A stretch of 64,000 bases of DNA from positions 3,374,501 through 3,438,500 of the forward strand of contig OY747717.1 in assembly GCA_963556495.2 (NCBI GenBank), written 5' to 3'. This document shows, piece by piece, positions 46,501 to 56,000 of this stretch. The DNA comes from Valencia hispanica. Lineage: Eukaryota > Chordata > Actinopteri > Cyprinodontiformes > Valenciidae. The translations under genes were made by a program, and so were the position numbers. The notes under the pieces were generated by a model that saw nothing but the letters and a program-made list of their open reading frames with translations, was not told the origin of the DNA and made no database searches. The first letter of the stretch is position 1. Each line of letters starts with the position of its first letter.

Positions 46501-46563
46501 CACCGAACCCCCGCAGCTCTGCAGGAAAACCAGAACCGAGTCCTGTGTGAAGTCTGTGGCCAT
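36918..46563 (-). CDS. sowahb: SOWAH family ankyrin-repeat protein, complete, five coding exons
   Basis: Coding exons on the minus strand: 46563-43503, 43367-43146, 42140-41788, 39547-39360, 37344-36918. Introns are GT-AG, phases agree and the sum is 1416 codons plus stop. The N-terminus (MATDFTQDSVLVFLQSCGG, FKKFVNSVATV, VVLRKKYRG) is the winged-helix-like SOWAH domain, residues 1-75. Residues 90-850 are repeat-rich. Then come a KLRTSLHRSMGNL motif, and the C-terminal block VPLEAREHVWMVKAA, FISGFTVLHWIAKHGD, TPLHIAAIHGHKS and KRPWQYL (two ankyrin repeats). The tail ends SIAALLKHKSLHRF. The C-terminus is closest, from memory, to human SOWAHB (793 residues), so this protein is almost twice the usual length because of its tandem repeat. 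The molecular role of the family is poorly known. The human SOWAH genes are, as I recall, single-exon, unlike this one. Confidence 0.85.
37374..38243. mobile_element. hAT-like element (GCGATAT family), outer layer of a nested pair
   Basis: The ends are TAGAGCTGTGCGATAT and ATATCGTCCACTACTA. The flanks TGCTGAAG and CACTGAAG match in 6 of 8 positions. It lies in intron 4 of sowahb and contains the MITE at 37559-37971. Confidence 0.6.
37559..37971. mobile_element. hAT-type MITE (TAGGGATG family) with perfect 8-bp duplication
   Basis: Starts TAGGGATGTATACTGG and ends TTACATCCCTG. CTGATAAC at 37551-37558 is repeated at 37972-37979. It is 413 bp, with many ATATCG/CGATAT words. It inserted into the older element around it. 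Confidence 0.85.
38400..39080 (+). mobile_element. Tc1-like transposon remnant
   Basis: 'gaggagctgcagaaagctgc', 'gatgaaaccaaaatgaaac' (DETK block), 'catggtggtggcagcatcat' (GGGSIM), 'accttccagcaggacaacca' (QQDN block) and 'cctagtcaaagtccagacc' (SQSPD) are in the order of a Tc1 transposase, with several frame breaks. It lies in intron 4 of sowahb. Confidence 0.75.
39360..39547 (-). CDS. sowahb: sowahb coding exon 4 (first ankyrin repeat)
   Basis: The acceptor is 'tctcgccaacag' and the donor TGTG|GTAAGC. Encodes PVPLEAREHVWMVKAAAGGW, then DIYTLFRDD and ISGFTVLHWIAKHGDHRVL. Confidence 0.88.
39966..40970. mobile_element. Large foldback (long inverted repeat) element with L2 insertion
   Basis: The arms are near-perfect reverse complements. 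Left inner arm 40157-40456 ('gctgaatataaacatcactg' to 'acattaacactggctgtcta') pairs with 40579-40878. The outer arm ('cagaactttgtcagcgaacg', 'aaggtccataacacgctctg') pairs with 40890-40970. The loop of about 120 bp contains a (TA)n/(CA)n run. The left arm is interrupted at 40057-40152 by an L2 tail. It lies in intron 3 of sowahb. Confidence 0.8.
40057..40152 (-). mobile_element. L2 LINE 3' tail inside the foldback arm
   Basis: 'caattcaattcaattcagtg', 'tatttatatagcgccaattc' and 'gatgtcatctcaaggcactt'. It is absent from the opposite arm. Confidence 0.75.
41220..41690 (-). mobile_element. Decayed Tc1-like fragment
   Basis: 'catgacactgccaccaccgtg' and 'accaaacagccaaaactttg', with 'tctcgtttgg', are antisense to typical Tc1 transposase words (GGGS block and DETK/S block). 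The boundaries are unclear. Confidence 0.4.
41788..42140 (-). CDS. sowahb: sowahb coding exon 3
   Basis: The acceptor is 'ccatcctgcag' and the donor CAG|GTGGGG. Encodes GDLYDDVQSSDGSTYS, RNRICRSLGTDLDQLLQEE and a Ser-rich stretch. It begins in phase 1 and ends in phase 0. Confidence 0.82.
42686..43083. mobile_element. hAT-like MITE (TAGGGATG family)
   Basis: Starts TAGGGATGCGTATTGG and ends TTACATCCCTA, with the same internal words as 37559-37971. The flanking 8-mers CTACTTAG and GTACGAAG are only partly alike. It lies in intron 2 of sowahb. Confidence 0.75.
43146..43367 (-). CDS. sowahb: sowahb coding exon 2
   Basis: The acceptor is 'ttcggacgcag' and the donor CACAG|GTCAGA; phase 1 in and out. 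Encodes TKLRTSLHRSMGNLCDG and RLSPLYRSSDHLHDD. Confidence 0.8.
43503..46563 (-). CDS. sowahb: sowahb coding exon 1 (residues 1-1020)
   Basis: The ATG at 46563-46561 is in good context (A at -3, G at +4). It holds the winged-helix-type domain, a degenerate repeat region (RGQQIPHQD, RRLDTPHQD, RGHIVSRQD types), the 36-bp array, an acidic run of Glu, and PPIYIQDSDVEVLAEF. The donor is GCAG|GTAGAG at 43502, phase 1. Reading on to 43399 would add a non-family tail. Confidence 0.85.
44105..45215 (-). repeat. sowahb: Coding minisatellite, 36-bp unit, 28 copies in two blocks
   Basis: The unit encodes a 12-residue repeat of the form RGQQIPVNLEPF, with L/P, F/L and V-N to Q-H or Q-N variants. The first block has 22 units, the second 6. 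They are separated by a segment encoding GPIISFQDHNRDPLRGW and SAPNPIIQPL, which also precedes the first block, so the array was itself duplicated. All frames stay open because the unit is divisible by three. Confidence 0.95.
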
Positions 46564-46599
46564 GTTTCGTGGTTTCGGTTCAGTTTCTGCAGCCTGTTG

Positions 46600-46670
46600 G
46601 GAGTCTCAAAGGTTGTTTCTGTCAGCCCATCTAAGCCCCGCCCACCGCAGGTATTTAACCCCAAACTCAC
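46600..46670 (-). promoter_or_regulatory. Candidate sowahb promoter
   Basis: On the minus strand a TTAAATAC word at 46658-46651 and a GGGCGGGGC (Sp1-type) box at 46643-46635 lie 70-95 bp upstream of the start codon. The TATA-like match is weak and the order (TATA-like upstream of the GC box) is unusual. Confidence 0.3.
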
Positions 46671-46799
46671 CTGCTGCATTCCAGCAGGTGACCCGGATGT
46701 CCAGATACGTTCAGGTTCTGGTTCCTCAAATTCTGCCTTTACATTCGGGTCATTTATGAAGGATGACAATACGGTGACGTCGGATAAATTGGGCCACTA

Positions 46800-48135
46800 A
46801 ACTGCAAAAAAGAAGCACTGAGTGAGACTGAATTGTGTTTCTGTTGTTAAGCTGGTTTGTTTTCAACACGTATATGCTGTCTTGATATAATAAATTGTTA
46901 TTGTTTAGGTGCTATAACGTTTGAAACATCAGTTGTTGCCCATTTTCTTCTAGATGAGTAAAGTGGGCCATTTAAAATCCAAAGGAAACCAGACATTTCT
47001 GATAAAACAATTCAACAACAAAATCAATTTTAATTTCAACTCATTTTAATCTAATAATTCCTGAACTACAACACTGAGATTCAAAAAAATAATAATTTCA
47101 CTCCTTCCACTGCTCCCTGGATTCTCTCCTCTATCCATTGGTTGGTGTTTTTCCCCCTTTTCCTTATTTTCTTTTCTGCTCCTCTCTTTTCTCTGATCCT
47201 TTCCCATCCTTTTCTTCTGTCTTTCTTCTTGTCTCCTCTCCTTTTCTGTCCCTTCTTTCCTCCTCCTGTCTTCTCTTCTCCTTTGTGTCTTTCTTGTCTC
47301 CTCGCTGTTTGGCATAGTCTACTGGGAAAAACTCCCCCCCCCCCCATGTTACTTGATAGTTATATATATATATCCCAATCACTTGTACATGACCACATGG
47401 CTAGTTCATCTTTTCTTGTAAAATGTAGGCCGGTCTGAATGTGTGTCTGTGCATTTCACTAAAGCACTCAAACTTTGGATCTGCACAGTTAGAAAGGAGA
47501 GGTTAAAATGTATGTAGTATATGATTCAACATGTATTCATATATTCACCGATGTTTGATAAAAGAAACCATGAAAATTCAATTCTAAAGGTGCCTCATTT
47601 TAGCTGAAATCGTATGACTCAATTTACCACAACCCATTAGGGTAAATTGAGCCACCCATATATTAAAAAAAAAAGCTTTTTTATTTCAATAAAGTTAGCT
47701 AAACAAAGAAAATGCTTGCTACCCGTTGGAAACATTCACAATATGCATTATTAACCAGTTCTTTTAGATCATTTTTTATTTATTTACTTTCTTCTGAACC
47801 TTATCGTTTTCAGCAAAGATTTGTCTCCCAGAGCGCTTACTTTCTTTTCACAAAGCTGGATGTGAAGTATTGCCCCACCCACTGCAGCAACTATACATCA
47901 ATCAAATCAATAGTTTTTTTTAAGAACACTCCTGCCAACCGTTTGAAATCCTTTGCAGCCATTGGTGGTAAAAATGCAAAAGGCTTGGAGGCTCACACCG
48001 AAAGTGGCTCATTTTACCTGATGTCACCCTAAATTAACATTTTTTAACAAATCTTTTTTCCCAGAAAATGTATAAATTCAAGTCTCAATATTTGTTTCAT
48101 TTTTTTTTCTGCTGTTTTAAAGTTTGTTTTTGTTC
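46800..48135. other. Intergenic DNA without recognised genes
   Basis: AT-rich, with a pyrimidine-rich stretch at about 47150-47310 and short (C)n and (TA)n runs at 47333-47372. No supported exon is seen. Confidence 0.4.
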
Positions 48136-48484
48136 AGTTTTACCTCTTTTAATTCTGTTTACAACATTTATAAATTAGTATGTAATGTTTCAGCCTTCCA
48201 CAGCATCCAGGGATCGGATAAATTGGGTAAATAAACAACAAACAAAATAAAGAAATATTTCACTGATTATTTACATAACGTAATGTTAAATACCTAATTC
48301 AGTATTTAAACAGAAAATATAAATTCAGGATGTGCTCCAGTGCCATTAAACATTTTATTTAAATCGTGAAATAATATATGCTTTTTTTAATAATCAACAT
48401 AAAACCTATTTAGTGACATATTTACTATTATTTATGCTGTTATAAAATTTGTTTCAGCTGAGTTTTAGTTTTTAATATTTACTA
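48136..48484. repeat. Source copy of a 349-bp duplicated block
   Basis: Nearly identical to 51185-51530, differing mainly by an extra 'aac' in an AAC/AAA run and an occasional base. The other copy is flanked by a 49-bp duplication, so this one is probably the donor or an older copy. Confidence 0.85.
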
Positions 48485-48489
48485 ACGCT

Positions 48490-49700
48490 TCTGACCTGTA
48501 GGGAGCGCTAAAAGAGTCACAATATCATTAATTAATAATTCATATCCTAAATAATTATATTCAATAATATGACATCGAAGAAAAAATAGATTTAATAATT
48601 AAACTTAAGCCTAATTATAACTGCCAATAATTAATGAAATAATACAATTTTATGTGAAATTCTTTTAATTTAAAGCTATTATATTTTAAAACAATACAAA
48701 TTAAATACATTATTTTTAAAATCATATAATATCTGATTGGTTACCCTGATGAGCAAGTCAACTTTAGACCAATCACAACGACCAGAGTAGGGTTCACATC
48801 AAATATTTTAAAAAAAGAATTCTTCAATTTTCTGACCACAGAATTGGATGAACCAATATAAAATAACCCATCAGAACATGTAGAACCATAGTGAACATAG
48901 TGTGCTGCCATTTTTGTTTGACATACACTAAGCTTTAAAAACCGCTGAATTTGTGAGTTTTGGATAAAAGGAGACGGAAAACCCAGTCATCGTTGGTTCC
49001 CCATATGTCAGTGATGCTTGACAACAGAAACACCATTGGAAGTTTGCATGAGGCACAGAAAGTTGGACTATATCTGACCTAAGTTACATTTTGACGCCGT
49101 ATCCAGTTTTCACACAATCGCAGTTTGAGCTTCAGGATTTCCTTTTCCCAGATTTGAACTGTGATAATGTCACTAAGTCCGGACATTTTCTTTCAGTGAA
49201 ACTGCTTTCATACCCACAGTTTCATCTCCACATTTACACTTTATACATTGAAATGATGGTATTTTTCTCTACTAGCCAGTGTGTCTGTCACCACTTAGTT
49301 TTCTGTCAAATCAGCTCAGAGCGCAGAGAGACTCTCCCAAACTCTCATCGACTCCCATTCTATTTTAGTTTCCACATTTTCCTTTAAACGATGGTTGAAG
49401 GTTCTCTTTAAGCGGTCAGATTTCCAACATAAAACACTGCAGACACATAAAAATGAACAGGTGGATCCATCAGAGGCTTCTGAGACTCACGCTTCAGGAG
49501 TTCTGTGATACAACCGTTAGTTTTCTCCCAGGGACTGTTTGAAGCTTAGACTGCAATCCTGCTTAATCCCCTCCCACCAGCAACTCAGCATTTTCTCAGT
49601 CTCATCTTGTTTTCTTTCTAATAATAATCATTAATTCGGTTCTAAATACCCTGCTGTGCAATTAGTAGGAGGCTGATGTGTGTTTGGTTGTGGCTGCATT
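48490..49700. other. Intergenic AT-rich DNA
   Basis: Strongly AT-rich at 48520-48730. No exon, terminal repeats or known family recognised. Confidence 0.4.
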
Positions 49701-49701
49701 C

Positions 49702-50588
49702 ATATGGGGTGTTGTTTGTAAAGTTACAGTCAAAAATCAACACCAATAGTTTGGATGATTTAGCCTGTCATAAGAGGAAAATGTTAGGGTTAATTTTTCA
49801 AAGTCATATTTGCATCCATGTTATTTATTCATTTATAAATGTAACAGTTTCAAAACAATAGTTAGCAAGCTAAATATTTAGTTTACAAACTAAATATTTA
49901 GCTTCAAACTAAATATTTAGTTTGAAGCTAAATATTTAGTTTGAAGCTAAATATTTAGTTTGAAGCTAAATATTTAGCTTCAAAGTAAATATTTAGTTTG
50001 AAGCTAAATATTTAGTTTGAAGCTAAATATTTAGTTTGAAGCTAAATATTTAGCTTCAAACTAAATTCTTAGTCAACAAGCTAAATATTTATTTTGTAAA
50101 CTAAATATTTAGCTTGTTGACTAAGAATTTAGTTTGAAGCTAAATATTTAGTTTACAAACTAAATATTTAGCTTGCTAAACTGGCTAGCTAATTATTTAG
50201 CTCTGAGCCAAATGTTTAGTTTATTTATTAAAAAAACGATAAAGAGGTGATATTCAATCTCGCCTGCAGTTTTTATATAGGTTCGCAAGACCAAGCTTTT
50301 ATTTTGATAGTTCACTTCCGCTTATCTGGAGGTAAATTTGCATATTAGCTAAATGTTTAGTTCAAAGCTAAATATTTAGCTCGTTAACTAAATATTTAGT
50401 TTCAAGCTAAATATTTCATTTGTAAGCTAAATATTGAGCTTCTAAAATAAATGTTTAATTTGTAAACTAAATATTTATAAATACATAAATAAATAACATG
50501 GACGCAAATATGACTTACAGAAATTAACCTAACATTTTTTCTCTTATGATTAACTTTTGACTGTGTAACTTCAGACTGTACCCCATAT
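49702..50588. mobile_element. MITE with inverted ends and internal palindrome array
   Basis: Left end ATATGGGGTGTTGTTTGTAA and 'gttacagtcaaaa' versus the reverse complement of the right end, ATATGGGGTACAGTCTGAAG and 'ttacacagtcaaaa'. Homology continues inward for about 150 bp ('tatttgcatccatgttattt'). Between them, from about 49865 to 50470, is an array of TAAATATTTAGTTTGAAGC-type units that are themselves palindromic. Related pieces lie at 30983-31850 and 54955-55130. Confidence 0.75.
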
Positions 50589-50833
50589 ATTCACCACAAT
50601 TCTTTGCTCAACATCTAAATTTAAAAAAACATACAACTTTGTTAAACTGAAACATTGATGAAAACTATGAACCAACCCATTTATCTTCAGTTAATTTCTT
50701 TATTTGGAAAGAAATCAAAATGATTTTGTATAAAATGATCCAAGCTCATTGGTAAGGCTTTATTTAGCATGTTAAATTCAAATATGACCAATAAGACAAA
50801 CCCAAAGTAGGATATTTAATTATAGACCCCTTA

Positions 50834-51110
50834 AAGGGCGACTGTAGCTCAGTGGTGGAGTTGTCAGCCTGCAACCCAGAAATTGTGGGTTCAATTCCAG
50901 CTTCCACCTGCTACATGTCGTTGTGTCCTTGGGCAAGACACTTCACCTACCCGCCTACTGGTGTTGGCCAGAAGGATCGATGCAAGGGCAGCTGTGGCTA
51001 TAATCATAGCTGCTTCCACCAGTGAGTGAATGAATAATGGAGTTGTAAAGCGCTTTGAGGGTCTCGAAAAGCGCTATATAAATTCAAGCCATTATTATCA
51101 TTAAAGATTG
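50834..51110 (+). mobile_element. tRNA-derived SINE
   Basis: The head has a pol III box A-like 'tagctcagtggtgg' and box B-like 'gggttcaattcc' with tRNA spacing. The body runs 'cttgggcaagacacttcacc', and the 3' end reads 'aaagcgctttgagggtctcg' and 'aaaagcgctatataaattca', similar to a LINE tail. It is a SINE and not a functional tRNA, since the cloverleaf 3' half is absent. Confidence 0.75.
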
Positions 51111-51136
51111 CAAGTTAGTGTGGCCAATAAGACGAA

Positions 51137-51579
51137 GGGAAGAGTTAAATTATTTATTTTATTAACTCTTAATGTATTGCTGATAGTTTTACCTCTTTTA
51201 ATTCTGTTTACAACATTTATAAATTAGTATGTAATGTTTCAGCCTTCCACAGTATCCAGGGATCGGATAAATTGGGTAAATAAACAAACAAAATAAAGAA
51301 ATATTTCACTGATTATTTACATAACGTAATGTTAAATACCTAATTCAGTATTTAAACAGAAAATATAAATTCAGGATGTGCTCCAGTGCCATTAAACATT
51401 TTATTTAAATCGTGAAATAATATATGCTTTTTTTAATAATCAACATAAAACCTATTTAGTGACATATTTACTATTATTTATGCTGTTATAAAATTTGTTT
51501 CAGCTGAGTTTTAGTTTTTAATATTTACTAGGGAAGAGTTAAATTATTTATTTTATTAACTCTTAATGTATTGCTGATA
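51137..51579. repeat. 346-bp copied block flanked by a 49-bp direct duplication
   Basis: The 49-bp flanks 51137-51185 and 51531-51579 ('gggaagagttaaattattta' to 'gtattgctgata') are identical. Between them lies the copy of 48136-48484. Confidence 0.85.
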
Positions 51580-51734
51580 AATGGTGACTTTTTAAATGTA
51601 TTTTTGTAATAAAAAGACAAATTCATCTAATCCTCTTCCAACCTCTTTAAACTCCACCGAATGTCGTCTTTTCTTGTATCTGTTCCCAAACGTCCAGGAC
51701 TCACAACGTTCACAGGAATAACTGAAATGGACCG

Positions 51735-52662
51735 CTGGATGAGCTGAAAAAGTGCTTTTATTGAACAAGAACTTCAGGCGGAGATTAAATACGGGAGCCG
51801 TGTTGCTTTTCCGAAACACATTTTTCACAGCTGGATGAAGACGGAGGAGAATTTCAACAAGTCAGTTGCTGTTCTTTTTTTTCCCCCAGAGGTTGAGATC
51901 CTTCTACGTTCAGGGTTTCACGTCGTACAAAATTAAATATCTTTGGGAACCGTTTTTTTCTTTTATAATTCTTCATGTTATTTTATTTACTTCAAAACGG
52001 ACCAGAATTCTTTTTTTTTTTTTGACAAAATAATAATTGTTGTAAAACATACAAACATATCAGTGTTGTGGTGGTGAATCTCAAGAAGCAGAAACGTTTC
52101 CGTTTTTCCTGCTTCTTCCTGCTGGGATTTGAGCTTTCAGCAATGAAGTTGTTAGTTTGGAGTGAAAACTGTGGTCAGGCTGCTACAAGCTGCGTTCAGA
52201 CAGACAGACGGCGGCGGCGGTGGTGGAAGTGTTGCGGCTCAACACGGCGGTGGTGATTAGACGCTCCTCTTTAGGAGTTTGTGCTTTAAAGTTCGTGAAG
52301 TAACAACTTTAGTCTTGGTGCGGTTGTTTTTTTTTCTCGAGGCTGACTGTACATGTGCAGGAGCAGAGTGGGAATTCATGGATGAAGCGAAGATTCTTTG
52401 CAGATGACTCTGTTCTTTCTTTGGACCTCTGCTCCTTTTGTGCGGTCCTAAGACCTCTTGAGGTCCCTGAAAGCACCGTCTGGGTTGTTTAAGGACAGTT
52501 GGATAAAATAAAATAAAAAACTAAATATTTTACTACTTTATGCATGTTGATCTTATCTTTCAAACTTTCTTGGGAAACCTCCAACAAGAATACGTTGTGG
52601 TTCAGTAGGTCAGACCTGGAGCTCCGTCAGTTTGAGTTTTTAGAGAGTATCTTCTCTTTGCA
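51735..52662 (-). other. Putative 3' UTR of the Shroom gene
   Basis: Downstream of the Shroom stop no further exon is seen. AATAAA words on the minus strand occur at 51987-51982 and 51762-51757; the second stands in 'caataaaagcacttttt', a good context for an end. Confidence 0.4.
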
Positions 52663-53016
52663 TCACAGTGATGTCACAGTGGTGGACCTAGCAGAGTGGG
52701 CGGGGCTTGGGATCGTGGAAAGTGACGCGGAGCTTGGCGACCAGCACCGAGCCTCTGTGGGCTCCGCCGGCAGGCTCTCGGCGAGTCGCGTCATTTGCTC
52801 CCCCCGCTGCCGGATGAGGTCGTCCAGGTGCCGCTGGCGAATCAGAAGCGAGGGTTTGGCGCTGACGAAGTGGCGGTAGTCTCTGAGTTGCGCGTCAGTG
52901 AGGTAGCCGGACAGAATGGCGTTGACCACGCGTTGCCGCCGGTCCAGGTTCTCCTTCAGCTCCCGGGCATCTTCGGTTTGACGGAGGAGCAGAGAACGTT
53001 TGTGATGAAGGGAGTC
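52663..53016 (-). CDS. shroom3: Shroom last coding exon
   Basis: The acceptor is 'cctcctcctcag' before GACTCCC, phase 0. It has 117 codons and a stop TGA at 52663, covering the second half of ASD2. Confidence 0.85.
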   Translation of the reverse strand, partial: DSLHHKRSLLLRQTEDARELKENLDRRQRVVNAILSGYLTDAQLRDYRHFVSAKPSLLIRQRHLDDLIRQRGEQMTRLAESLPAEPTEARCWSPSSASLSTIPSPAHSARSTTVTSL

Positions 53017-56000
53017 CTGAGGAGGAGGAGCAAGAAATGATCTGTTAACTTGTGGCTTATTACAGCTGCAAAAAGTAGCATAAAACAGCTGAGAAGCTCA
53101 TTTCCCTTTGGGATCAATACATTTTAGAATTGGAATGGAATATTTTAACCAAAGCCAAGAGGTTCCGATTGAGTCTGATGAGTTGGTTACTCTGGTCAGG
53201 GGTTCAAAATATTTTTGGAAGTTTTTCTTTGGACATTGGCTGTTTTTGTTCTCGGTTTCAGTTTAGTTGACCTTTGACCTGTCCTGGACTAAACTTTTGC
53301 ATCATTGAGGTGTAAAAAGTAGCGGCGTGCCGATTCACTAAATGCCTGCCTTTTAATGGTGCGTTCCAGTTGTCCTCGGAACTTGTTTTTCTGAGATAAG
53401 TTAGCCGGAAATGACGCAATGAACTCGTTTTTCCGAGCTTCGAGCTCGTACGTTTCAGAGGACCCCGAGATTCCACATTTAAAGATGGCTGCGTCCAGTA
53501 CTACCTGTTTGCTAAGTAAGTAGCATCAAGTAGTTGTTATTTTTGTTATCGATAATTACCTTGTTGTAAATATGAAAGCTTGCAAACGTTGCTGCCCAAA
53601 TTGGTCTTTATGGTTTTTACTGTTATTGGTGTGTATGTTTTTACATTTGAGTTGTTATTTTTTCTGGTTGTATGTGGCAGAACTGTAAAAGGTCATGCGT
53701 CCATTTTTTCCGAGTTGGTTCGGCTGGAACGCAAAACGAGCTCATTATGTCATTTCCGGGTCGGAAATTCCGAGTTTCGAGGACAACAGGAACGCACCAT
53801 AAACCTGTATATTTAGCGCCGCATGGCTGAAACCATAGACATTATATACGTATATAATGTCTATGGCTGAAACACTAGCTGCTGCATCATGTCTCCGACG
53901 GTCCGTCCCCATAAAATGTCCGGGCGGCAAGCCAAACTTATATTTTCCCATTTCATTTTACAAAAATGGGCAGCACAGTGGCGCAGTTGGTAGCACTGTT
54001 GCCTTGCAGCAAGAAGGTCCTGGGTTTTAATCCCGGCCTGGGGTCTTTCTGCATGGATTTTTCTCCCTGTGCATGCGTGGGTTCTCTCCTGGTACTCCGG
54101 CTTCCTCCCACAGTCCAAAAACATGACTGTTAGGTGAATTGGTCTCTCTAAATTGCCCTTAGGTATGGGTGTGTGTGTGCATGGTTGTTTGTCCTGTGTG
54201 TCTCTGTGTTGCCCTGCGATAGACTGGCGACCTGTCCAGGGTGTACTCTGCCTCTCGGCACCAACATAGGCACCATCCCCCCCACAACCCTGCATTAGGA
54301 TGGACGGGTACAGAAAATGGATGGATGGATGGATTTAAATAGGAAACTTTTTAACTGATTGGAATGTTTGTATAATTGTATTGAAATAACTTCTTGTTAA
54401 GTGCCTTGAGATGACATCTGTTGTGAATTGGCGCTATATAAATAAACTGAATTGAATTGAATTTAACGAAAATAAACCGGTTTTGAGTCAACTAAAAGTA
54501 GAATATTTCAAGATAAAATAATATTACAGCATCTCTCTGAATTTAGATTAAACATCATGCCCCACATTCTTCTTGATTTTAGTCTCATTACCAGTCTTTT
54601 GTTTCTTTTTTCAAATAATATTAATAGTAATATAGATTAGTAGAAACTTAAAGGTTGATTGTTTTGTAAAATCACATTATTTTCATGAACTGTTACTTTC
54701 ATTTTTCTACCCTTTTCTAGCTCCACATCTCCCGCTGAGTGTTAAGTGGGCGCCCTCTAGTGGTACACAGAGCTAATGTAATCACCTTGGTAAGCGTTCT
54801 ACCTGGGTTCTACCTCAGCAGTTCTGCTTCATTATGTTACGGATCAAACTGCCAGTAGAGACCCATACTTATGATCTCACAACACAGGGAAATTATTGTT
54901 TCTGTTTTAACATTTTATTCACCGGATTTAAACAACACTGTAAAGTATTTATCGAACAAGCTAAACTGGCTAGTTAAATATTTAGCTTCGAACTAACCAC
55001 TTAGCTCAGAGCTAAATATTTACCTAATATGCCAATTTACCTGCCGATAAGTGGAAGTGGACTACCAAAATAAAAGGTGGGTCTTACAAACCTCTAAATA
55101 AACTGCTGGCGAGACTTAATATCACCTATTTATTGTTGTTCATTTTCCTCTCGACACGTCCAACATTGCAGATATCTTAAGACAAAGAATTTGACTTTTC
55201 TCTTTCATTTATTAAAACACCAATTATTCAAAGGTTTTATATAATATATTATTATTATTATATTATTATTATTTTATATTATAAAATATATAAGACAAGA
55301 ATAAGTAATTTTAAATAACTACTATCCAATTAATATTATTTAGCAATTTTTTCTATTACATTTAGAGTAAAAACTAATTCCAGATAGCTCTATTTAAACT
55401 TTTGGGTAGCCATAAAATGTTTTTATGGCTACAAGTATAATGAGAGATATCCAGAGTATATTTTAAGACTAAATGGTAAACATTTTTATTAAAAATATCA
55501 AGAGAAGCATTATGGATATCTATATAATCACAACTAAAAACTTAACTGTAGATATCCAAATGAATAAATAAATATGCACAGAACTCCAAATATGAAGTTA
55601 ATAATGTTTTTAATGAATATGAATGTCTGCCGTAAACTGTTCAATCCAGGCTTTTTAATTGAATTTAGTCCCCTAAAATTAGTTTTTCTTAATATCTCAA
55701 ATATGGACATTTTTAAATATAATCTTGATTAGGGGGAAACATTTCAGTAGGGAGGCACTGATCAGGATTTTGAAAAGCTTTGATGAGCCGATACCCATTA
55801 TGACTGATTGTGACTTTCGTTTAGGGGCTGAGATTAAGGCTAGAAAACACTTCCCCTAGCCTTGCAGCAGTGAGTGGTTATCATTTTTTTTATGTCAGGG
55901 TCCGAGGTAAGAGCAATCACTGGAAAACACAGTTTTAGGTTTTCAAAACAAAGCCAAAATTTATTTTAAACCGTCTTTAGAATTCTATATTAGCGGTTAG

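Noticed and set aside
50834..50910. tRNA gene
   Set aside because: Only the box A and box B regions resemble a tRNA; the 3' half does not pair, and the sequence continues into a SINE body.
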